Source of the DNA: Phallusia fumigata
Lineage: Eukaryota; Chordata; Ascidiacea; Phlebobranchia; Ascidiidae
Direction of reading: 5' to 3'
Length of the DNA: 23,454 bases
Assembly: GCA_008931825.1 (NCBI GenBank)
Contig: QXVZ01025977.1
Span: 1 to 23,454 of the forward strand
Shown here: piece after piece, positions 10,544-18,900 of the stretch
How the letters are laid out: each line of letters starts with the position of its first letter
How positions within the stretch are numbered: the first letter of the stretch is position 1
Notes under the pieces: generated by a model
What the model saw: the letters and a program-made list of their open reading frames with translations, nothing else
Told to the model about the DNA's origin: nothing
The model's database searches: none
Made by a program: the position numbers and the translations under genes

Positions 10544-10763
10544 NCGGTCAATTCGCTAAATATGTTTGCGCAGAATTTCGAAGTGGCCTTTTAAGGATTA
10601 CTTCATTCACATTTCTACACAAAAAAGTATGTTGTTTCGCTTGGTTTCGAACAGTTCTTTTAATAACTTGAAAATATACAGGAGAGGTGATTACTGAGAA
10701 CAATAAAATACAAAATCCAGACCTACCACCGCGAACCACTTCACATGAAATGTTTGCAAACAC

Positions 10764-10769
10764 TTTATT
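10764..10769 (-). terminator. Polyadenylation signal of the PEBP gene
   Basis: AATAAA on the minus strand, about 130 bases after the PEBP stop at 10899. The same hexamer is kept at the matching place (9937-9942) in the duplicate copy. Confidence 0.6.
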
Positions 10770-10898
10770 GTACCGCTTGTTATAGTATCCGGACATAATT
10801 ACACAAATCTACATTGAATTTAGATTCAAAACTGACCAGTCCCCCACCCCCACCGAAAATACGTAAAGTTGATGACGTCACATGTTCCATGACGTCAC

Positions 10899-12431
10899 TC
10901 AGGATTGCTGGGTGACGAAGGTTGTCCTGGCAACCTCGATTAACTTCCAATTGTCGACAAAATCCTCAAAATCAAAATTCATTCTTTTCGTCAGTTTCGG
11001 AATTCCGTCCGTCGGCGCCGATTGTTCGAGCAGTATGACGTCATAACGGTGTTTCCCGCTTCCCTTGGGCGGGTTTGGGCACTCGTAATCTAAACGTCAC
11101 AATTGATTCGTAACACAACCAACTAATGGTCAATAATTGCAAAGCGAAAGCCTTTCAAATCGGTTCGGATATTCCCAAAATGGTTGAACTAAAACGTTCA
11201 ACAACTACCAACTGCCTTCATGCAGTGTTTTTTACAAAAAAAATACTAATTTTTTTGTTATTGTGCCTTCATGCAGTGTTTTTTTTTTTTTTTTCACGGG
11301 GTTCGAACCGAGGAAGATCCCAAGAACTAATCCCGATCAGGTTTTTTATTTCTGAATATGGGTCGAGCGCCTTGGACCATTCGACCAAGCGCTTGCCCCT
11401 TCATGTAGTGTTGGCATTATCATTGGTATGGTTTTATCGATTGCACCACCCGACGCTTCATCATTGTTAATGCTCTCCACCGCTAGAGTGCGCTATAAAT
11501 CATGAAATTCCAACCGATTGCATTTGCCCGCTGCTTGCCTGAATGTTGTGAGGCATTAACAATACACAGAAATTATTTAGTTATCGGACCAAACCCCGTG
11601 AAGGACTGATCCATAACACTTTTGTAGGTAAAATAAACACTGACTAACCTACGAAGGTTTCTCCAACGTTGTTCCGCAAACCGCGAATCAACTCGTCACC
11701 AGGGATGTTCGTCACGCCCCAGTGAATCCAATCGCGAAATTTAGGATTTCTATGCGATGGCGCGTCTGGGTCCAACATCAACAATGTGTAATGCTTATCC
11801 TAAATACAAAATACAAAGCAATTTAGGCACCAACTCTACAATAAACCTGGCCAGTGGGACTTGTTCACATTTGTTCCATCCTAAATATCACATAGACAAA
11901 TCATTTTTTCTAACGTTGCAGTTGCAGACGCTTTTACTACTGTAGCATTTTTGTCGCATATTGCTTAAAACAGATGTCAAAAGACGTTACAATATCACTT
12001 AACAGATATTTATAACTTATGACGTATTTTTCTCTTCAAGATTTAGGAAATAGTGAATACAACATAGAAATTTGTTTCATATACTCTATACATATTTTTT
12101 GTCAAAAGAATTATCAATGAAAAAATTGTAAGCAAAAATTTATGGCAACTAAGTTTTCATTTTATGCATAAATTACCTTATTAGCGTTTTTTAATTCCAC
12201 CCAGGGTTTACTGGTTTTGTGTGAACAGAAATAATCAAAACTTATTTCAGGACATTTCCAACTTGCTGAACACACCAACTGTACAACGTCATACGCGTTT
12301 TCACATAACTCTGGGCCATCTTCAAAATTAACCAAAAACGTCGCCCCAAAACAACTATCACCGAATAATGGAAACCTGGCCGTCACTAACGTTGACAGAG
12401 ACAAAAGTGCAACGATCACCCACAGCTTCAT
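10899..12431 (-). CDS. Secreted phosphatidylethanolamine-binding protein (PEBP family)
   Basis: Three exons on the minus strand: 12431-12177 (85 codons), 11799-11649 and 11089-10899 (stop TGA at 10901-10899). Phases agree and the product is 198 residues. Residues 1-18 ([18 protein letters not shown]) form a clear signal peptide, so this ATG is preferred over the in-frame extension to 12539. The family signatures are [13 protein letters not shown] (89-101), [12 protein letters not shown] (108-119) and [17 protein letters not shown] (142-158). These supply the usual ligand-pocket residues Asp, His111, His149 and Tyr151. The secreted region before the core has five cysteines (27, 43, 54, 60, 69), suggesting disulfides, as in extracellular PEBP4-like members. 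PEBP proteins bind phospholipid head groups and modulate kinases or proteases; the function here is not known. A SINE sits in intron 2. Confidence 0.88.
11281..11397 (-). mobile_element. tRNA-derived SINE with poly(A) tail and target-site duplication
   Basis: On the minus strand a tRNA-like head starts near 11397, with an A-box-like TTGGTCGAATGGTCCAAGG and a B box GGTTCGAACCCC, and runs directly into an A tail (the T run at 11281-11294). It is flanked by a 15-base direct repeat with one mismatch, CCTTCATGCAGTGTT at 11266-11280 and CCTTCATGTAGTGTT at 11398-11412, as expected for LINE-mediated insertion. The acceptor stem is incomplete, so it is not a functional tRNA. The head resembles Leu/Ser-type tRNAs. 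It lies in PEBP intron 2, antisense to plus, the same strand as the gene. Confidence 0.75.
11800..12176. other. PEBP intron 1
   Basis: AT-rich, with donor AAG|GTAATT and acceptor TTTGTATTTAG on the minus strand. No other feature is supported. Confidence 0.7.
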
Positions 12432-13198
12432 TTTGTCACAGTTACAGAACATGACTGATATAAAAACAGTGGGAACCATAAGTTTGATTGGAGATCGATA
12501 ACTGGCCACTCCAACGTACGATGACACTTCAGTAATCACACAGTGGTGCTCAAACAGGTGTTTCTGTGACTTTTTGGCGACGGCAGTGTCGTGTCTGCTA
12601 CAGCTACGACAAATTTGACTTAAACTGTTTTCCGATAATGTGGACTGGTTTTGTTCTAAAGTGGAAACACAAGATTACAGTCCAACAAGCAAACTGGTTA
12701 TCACTATAAAACCATCACAGAAATACATAAAATTCACTGCTGGAGGATTCTCATTGTGTAAACTTCTCTCCACATTGCATATTGTAAATTAGCAGCACAC
12801 TGATTGTTGTTGTTTGTTTCATTTTTTGTCCTCGGTTGGAAGTGGGGACAACGCCTTAATGCGTTGTGCCGTCAGGCTGCCTACAATACAGTTCGTTTTT
12901 AATTAATTGTTTTCGATTTTTAGGATGGCGGCTTTAATTTGTTTTTATCCATCGGTTCCACTGGGCTAAAGCAGTGCCGCTTAAGTTCAACACAAGCGGC
13001 CGAGTCAGGTTTAGAACCCCCATCCTTGCGAGCGACCGTGCAAACCACGCCTTGATGACACTAAAGTGTGTTAAATAGCACAGCCCAAAATGAAGTTATA
13101 TTCGACCAACGTTTGTAGCACCGTGTTTCACGTAATAAAATTTGATGTTACCCTTTTTAATTAATTAGAATCTTATTCCGTTTGCGGTCCTGTAGGCG
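12432..13198. other. Intergenic region upstream of the PEBP gene
   Basis: Apart from the SINE-like repeat (12812-13062), no gene is seen. The in-frame extension of the PEBP ORF to 12539 is taken as upstream sequence because the signal peptide starts at 12431. Confidence 0.5.
12812..13062 (-). mobile_element. Degenerate tRNA-derived SINE-like repeat in the intergenic region
   Basis: Shares ordered blocks with 130-412 (TTTGTTTCATTTTT, CCTCGGT, ACAACGCCT-AATGCGTT, TTTTCGATTT, CCGCTTAAGTT). A tRNA-like section at about 13005-13060 has GGGGTTCTAAACC on the minus strand as a B-box candidate. It sits between the 5' ends of the divergent PEBP and RPC9 genes. Confidence 0.5.
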
Positions 13199-13279
13199 TC
13201 AGTTTAAAGTACGCACCGGTAAGTCCTGTTCAGTGACCGTTGCCGGTTTGGTGAAAGTAGTGGCGTCAATGGCTGTCAT
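13199..13279 (-). CDS. Possible small ORF or coding exon (26 codons)
   Basis: On the minus strand, ATG at 13279 opens a 26-codon frame (starting MTAIDATTFTKPATVTEQDL) that stops at 13201-13199. It is preceded by a pyrimidine tract and AG at about 13288-13287, which resembles a splice or trans-splice acceptor. Composition is balanced and more protein-like than the surrounding AT-rich DNA. It may alternatively continue by a GTGCGT donor just after the DLP codons. No family is recognised and no second exon was found. It could be a 5' exon of an unplaced gene or chance. Confidence 0.25.
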   Translation of the reverse strand: MTAIDATTFTKPATVTEQDLPVRTLN

Positions 13280-13397
13280 TAGAAACCTTAAAAAAAACTA
13301 AGGTGTTAGTAGACTATGTGCTACGCTTTGTCTTGGTTGGTTTTACCTTTGATGCTTTATTTTTGAATAGGAGTATATAACTAGACTGAAAATAAAA

Positions 13398-13802
13398 ATG
13401 GAGGTAGAAAATCCAAATGCTGCGATGTTGTGCAATCACGAAGTGTTGAAACTGCTCAACGAGTACGTGGATGAACAGAAGCAAGCAAAACAAACCAGGA
13501 GAGACCAAAATCTTTCCACAATCACCTACGAAACACTAAAATACTTGAACGAAACACCAGCGGCTGTTCAAAATCAGGACAGCATAGAAACTGCCGTCAA
13601 AGCACTTCAGCCGTTTGGATTGACCAAAGCCGAAAAACTGCAACTGATAAATCTTCGACCAACAACAGCTGTGGAAATTTCACTTATTATCGAAGAAAGT
13701 GAGGAGAGGGTTACTGAGGAACAAATTGACGACATTATTGAAATTATTTCTCATCTGCCAGAGCTCCCTTCCGAAGAAGCTATGGAAGAAGAAGAAAAAT
13801 GA
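13398..13802 (+). CDS. CRCP: DNA-directed RNA polymerase III subunit RPC9 (CRCP)
   Basis: A single-exon gene of 134 codons. RPC9 (also known in mammals as CGRP receptor component protein) pairs with RPC8 to form the pol III stalk, the counterpart of Rpb4/Rpb7, used in transcription of tRNA and 5S genes in the nucleus. Diagnostic stretches are the N-terminal NPNAAMLCNHEVLKLL (5-20), NLSTITYETLKYL (38-50), LTKAEKLQLINLRPTTAVEI (75-94) and the acidic EESEERVTEEQI (99-110). The tail is acidic (EEAMEEEEK). The length is close to the usual roughly 150 residues. The first ATG gives the conserved MEV start. It is divergent from the PEBP gene and lies about 2.2 kb upstream of FBXO41, though that distance includes contig joins. 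No canonical polyadenylation signal is seen before the N at 14023. Confidence 0.96.
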   Translation: MEVENPNAAMLCNHEVLKLLNEYVDEQKQAKQTRRDQNLSTITYETLKYLNETPAAVQNQDSIETAVKALQPFGLTKAEKLQLINLRPTTAVEISLIIEESEERVTEEQIDDIIEIISHLPELPSEEAMEEEEK

Positions 13803-14022
13803 AAAACACATACAATTTTTGTGGGAATATAGCTAATTGGAATGTAAACGTAGGGTGTGAAAGAGCTTTTGGAATTTGTTTTCAGCAAGGGTTTAACATT
13901 GTTTTGTCTTTATTGTCTATTCAATCATATTTTTTGTTTTTCTTTATTTTATTGCAGTATCTGTTTTTCTCTGTTGCTTCTTATGCTTTTTATACAAACC
14001 CAGAAAGTGGCTCACACTGATC
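13803..14022. other. 3' flank of RPC9 up to a contig end
   Basis: T-rich sequence with no AATAAA and no supported exon; two acceptor-like tracts (TTTTCAG near 13884 and TTATTGCAG near 13957) are not followed by clear coding sequence. The N at 14023 ends this contig, so the real distance to FBXO41 is unknown. Confidence 0.5.
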
Positions 14023-14023
14023 N

Positions 14024-15553
14024 TTATTGTGGAATATTCACATGTGTTTAGTTTCTGTATTTTAGCTGGTTAACAACCTTTTTTTCTTTACAAGTCTTAT
14101 ACTTTTCATGCATAGAGTTGGAAATGGCAAACCTGATCAATCAGGAAACAGAACCCCACCCGAAATGGACACTGATAAAACGTCACATGTCAGCGATCCA
14201 GAGTTGCAGAAGCAGGTGGAACTTAGTATCGAGCTTGCCGCCAAATACAAATTACTTGCCATTGAAGCTGAAAACAAGCTCAAGGAAAAAGAAATGTAAG
14301 TGACAGATGTGTCAGATTCAAAAAACTTATAACCACTACCAAACTATTTAATATTTTCAATAACTTTTTTAATATTTTCAAAAAGTGTAAGTGCTAAGAT
14401 GTTTCTCACACCTACCTTTCTTTATTGAGGTGTAATGCTGATTTGTGTAATATAAACCAACAATTAATTCACAGTATAAAAAGATTTGTTAGTTTTCTAG
14501 CTTAATTAAAAACACCCCTGTGTATTTTCTGTGTTCCATCAGCGAGGAGAAGCATATGAAACAGTACATCGATCATGTGGCAAAGAAAGAAAAACTTGCA
14601 CGACAACAGCTTGCAGGGTTTATGGAGGAAATATTGGAAAGAGCTGAGTGTGCTGAAGAAGAACTGGAAGTGAGCAGCAAATATTTGCCCCAAAATATTC
14701 TTCTTTGTTAAGTAGTCCCACCTTACAAAAAAATGATAGTTTGTGTGGGAAAAACAATTGTACTCAAAAATATTTTTGTGTTATGTAACAATGCCTTTGG
14801 TTCCCACAATTAAAACCACAATAACATGTTGTAGTCAACCGCACAAATAAAAGAGTCACGTAACAATTGTAATCAAAACACAAACTTTCTTTGTTCACCC
14901 TTCACAATACGACGGTCACAACTTGAATTCTTACTAGGATTTCTGTTTGAGCTTTCCAGTATCCAGTGTCTCAAACAAAAATATTTATCTTGGCTTCCAA
15001 GCCCAATTGTGACCAGCAACTCACAAAACATGTTTTTGACAAATATTTAGATTTAATTTGACACAAAGAGTATTCCTTCTTTTTCTAAATGTTTGGACCT
15101 TATATTATGAAAATTTACTTTTGGTTTATGTTGCATCGGCAAGTAGAACAAAGATCGAATACAATAATCATCAAAGAAAACACTAATAACAAGAACAGTT
15201 TTTGTACGTTACATGTACTTTCCTTAACAAATTACAATTCGCAGCATTTTTAAGTTTCTAAACTTTTGACAACAGTCTTCAACAAAGTGTCTTTCCTGAT
15301 TATTTAGACCTACAAGAGTCAATCAAGTATTGGAGGAATGGGTTCCAACAGAAGCAGCTTGGTGGACAGAAGGTAGCAGTTCAATTAACTATGTAACTCA
15401 TCTGTTTAAATGTTTGCAAGCTACACAGTTGCTAACGCTTGTGCCGGGTTTGATTACAACAAATTACCTTTACAGAAGATCGTTTGGAAGTTCCCCCACA
15501 TACACACCCAAATCTTCCGTTAAACATCGACACAACAGATCCATGGTAACTTG
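14024..15553. repeat. Duplicate (allelic-type) copy of the first four visible FBXO41 exons
   Basis: This block repeats 15872-17422 with a few percent divergence and lies between Ns at 14023 and 15554. It has plus-strand exons 14116-14295, 14543-14669, 15308-15372 and 15476-15545, which match 15968-16147, 16396-16522, 17180-17244 and 17345-17414 in length and phase. Coding differences are few and conservative or in loops: MDTDK/MVADK, KYKLLA/KYKSLA, AGFMEE/AGLMEE and GGMGS/GGVGS. Reading both copies as one gene would repeat the coiled coil; two haplotypes are more likely. The first copy is cut just after the donor of its fourth exon. Confidence 0.85.
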
Positions 15554-15554
15554 N

Positions 15555-15871
15555 TACTGAATACACATTGAAATGTGTGGCCTTTTTTAAGTAGCTTCAC
15601 TGTACATTGCATGGCCACTATCTGAAACAGTGTCAGACAAAACACACCAATGACAGAATTTTAAAATGAACGTTTCCAACAGCAACATTAAGACAGTTCA
15701 ACTCTAACATAGGATAAGGTGCAGATGTAAATTTCAATCCCACTGTAGACTTATCGTCATCAGTATGCTGGCCTATATTACATGCATGTAAATTAATCAT
15801 GACTGCCAATTCTCTCACAGGCTTTTGGTGACTAACAGCAGCAAGCGTGCACATTTGTGTTTCAAACCTTG
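15555..15871. other. Sequence upstream of the main FBXO41 copy
   Basis: This is probably the true upstream sequence of the first visible exon at 15968. No convincing plus-strand exon is seen. A 73-codon minus-strand frame (15854-15633) has no recognised family and no splice context. Confidence 0.4.
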
Positions 15872-15967
15872 TTATTGTGGAAACTTATATTCACATGTGT
15901 GTAGTTTCTGTATTTTAGCTGGTTAACAACCTTTATCCTTTACAAGTCTTATACTTTTCATGCATAG

Positions 15968-18900
15968 AGTTGGAAATGGCAAACCAGATCAATCAGGAAA
16001 CAGAACCCCACCCGAAATGGTCGCTGATAAAACGTCACATGTCAGCGATCCAGAGTTGCAGAAGCAGGTGGAACTTAGTATCGAGCTTGCCGCCAAATAC
16101 AAATCACTTGCCATTGAAGCTGAAAACAAGCTCAAGGAAAAAGAAATGTAAGTGACGGATGTGTCAGATTCAAAAAACTTATAACCACTACCAAACCATT
16201 TAATATTTTCAATAATTTTTTTAATATTTTCAAAAAGTGTAAGTGCTAAGATTTTTCTCACACCTACCTTTCTTTATTAAGGTGTAATGCTGATTTGTAT
16301 AATTATTTTCCCACAATTAATTCACAGTATAAAAAGATTTGTTAGTTTTTTAGCATAATTCAAAACACCCCTGTGTATTTTGTGTGTTCCATCAGCGAGG
16401 AGAAGCATATGAAACAATACATCGACCATGTGGCGAAGAAAGAAAAACTTGCACGACAACAGCTTGCAGGGTTGATGGAGGAAATTTTGGAAAGAGCTGA
16501 GTGTGCTGAAGAAGAACTGGAAGTAAGCAGCAAATATTTGCCCCAAAATAATCTTCTTTGTTAAGCAGTCCCACCTTACAAAAAAGTAATAGTTTGTGTG
16601 GGAAAAACAATTGTACTCAAAAATATTTTTGTGTTATGTAACAATGCCTTTGGTTCCCACAATTTAAACCACAACAACATGTTGTAGTCAACCTCACAAA
16701 TGAAAGAGTCACGTAACAATTGTAATCAAAACACAAACTTGCTTTGTTCACCCTTCACAATACAACGCTCACAACTTGAATTTTTACTAGGATTTCTGTT
16801 TGAGCTTTCCAGTATCCAGTGTCTCAAACAAAAATATTTATCTTGGCTTCCAAGCCCAATTGTGACCAGCAACTCACAAAACATGTTTTTGACAAATATT
16901 TAGATTTAATTTGACACAAAGAGTATTCCTTCTTTTTCTAAATGTTTGGACCATGTATTATGAAAATTTACTTTTGGTTTATGTTGCATCGGCAAGTAGA
17001 ACAAAGATTGAATACAATAATCATCAAAGAAAACTTTACACACTAATAACAAGAACAGTTTTTGTACGTTACATGTACTTTCCTCAACAATTTGTTGCCA
17101 TATAACAATTTGCAGCATTTTTAAGTTTCCAAAACTTTTGACAACAGTCTTCAACAAAGTGTCTTTCCTGATTATTTAGACCTACAAGAGTCAATCAAGT
17201 ATTGGAGGAGTGGGTTCCAACAGAAGCAGCTTGGTGGACAGAAGGTAGCAGTTTAATTAACTTTGTAACTCAACCGTTTAAATGTTTGCAAGCTACACAG
17301 TTGCTAACGCTTGTGCCGGGTTTGATTACAAATTACCTTTACAGAAGATCGTTTGGAAGTTCCCCCACGTACACACCCAAATCTTCCGTAAAACATCGAC
17401 ACAACAGATCCATGGTAACTTGCTTTCAGTGTTTGAAATACAGGTGGAATTGATATGAAATTCACATGTTACAAAAAAAATTATTTATTTGTGCTTGGTT
17501 AAAATGTTGGTGTCCACATTACAGATTTTGGAAAACCCAAAACAAGGTGTTGACCTTAGAAGCCAATTTTCTGACGTTTCGGTCATAAACGTTGGTGCAA
17601 AGCTGACTGGTTCAGTATTAAATAGCAGAGCATTTTGAAGTTGTATGGCCAACAAGGGTATTGTTTGATCCACTTGATGCAATAAAGCAAACACTTTAAG
17701 TTGCTCATAAACGATACCAAGTGCTGCTGGGCAAACTTTCTGTAATAAGCCGCCAGAAAATCATCTGTGGTAGACGAGTTAAAGCGTAAATTAGTTTGCT
17801 TACCTATTGTGTTTTATTGTTTAGACATTGGGAGATCTCTCCAGCACAACCAAACCAAGACAACAATCAGCAAAAAGACTTGAAAGCCACCAATCAAGGT
17901 TTGGTTTTCCTTATATAACTGCTGTGGACAAATGAAACAATCTAAAGTCAAAAATAAAACAAAAGCTGTTTCCAGGCCTATTGTAAAATGTAAGAATTTT
18001 TCCAAAATCGTAATTTATAAATCATATAACATGTGTATTGAGAAGTTGCTGCAGACCCCCCGAAAATGCTACGGACCTCTTAGGGGCTGTTTACCCGCGG
18101 TCGAGAACCACTGGTTTACATCGTCTTATGTTTGATGTCTGCCAAATGCAGCAGATTTTAGTTCTACCAACTATTTCAAAGTTCACAACTGTTTGAAGGG
18201 ATCCTTACGTTGAAGAAATGCTCGAAGCTCCAAGTAGTCAAGAACTCCCTCGACGAGCTGAGCAAAGGAAAAAGCGCTCAAAACAATTGCCAGGCGTTGA
18301 CACAAGAAACCTCTTTAATGGATCAAAGTTAAAACCATTTTCCAATGTTTCCAACAAGGCAAGTTACAAATGTTGTTTACACGATGGAGTTTTGCTATCA
18401 TCAAAATGTTGGTCTGTTATTTTGAATGTTATCTTTGGATTTTTTTTTGCGTTTTTAATTAAGTTTAATCACAATGGGATGCTACGTTTATGTGCATATG
18501 TCTGCCTTTTGACTGCAAATTGCAGTATGTAAGCTTTGGACTTTACTATTATTAAAAACAATAAACAAGGTGGAATTTTTGGGGCCAGTTGTAAATGTTG
18601 CTAACTAATATTTTTTTTAAAAACAATCGATACAATGTTGACTGCGACTTTTAGAAGGGAACTTATCGCAAACTTTTTCCAATCATCAAATTTTGTTTCA
18701 GACTTCACCATACGGCGCACAACATCGGGAAGTCGTGTTGTTTTTTGTTTTTGCTCACTTGTCGTCATCTGATCTCCTGCGCTGCTCATCTGTGTGCCGT
18801 GAATGGAGGGATTTGTCGCATGACCCGCAACTATGGAGTCGAATCAGCTTTGAAAATGTCTTCCTTCATCCAAAGGTATCACCACCATGCTGATTGCTGC

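Noticed and set aside
11296..11397. Functional tRNA-Leu or tRNA-Ser gene
   Set aside because: The acceptor and T stems do not pair properly, and an A tail with target-site duplication shows retroposition.
11126..11470. 114-codon plus frame in PEBP intron 2
   Set aside because: It runs through the minisatellite, poly-T run and SINE.
13374..13380. TATATAA as TATA box of RPC9
   Set aside because: It lies only about 18 bases before the ATG, too close for a TATA-directed start.
13799..14020. 73-codon plus frame after RPC9 with a hydrophobic product
   Set aside because: The hydrophobicity comes from T-rich 3' flank sequence; it overlaps the RPC9 stop and has no family match.
15633..15854. 73-codon minus frame between the two FBXO41 copies
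   Set aside because: No recognised family, no splice context and no counterpart upstream of the other copy; left as unexplained open frame.
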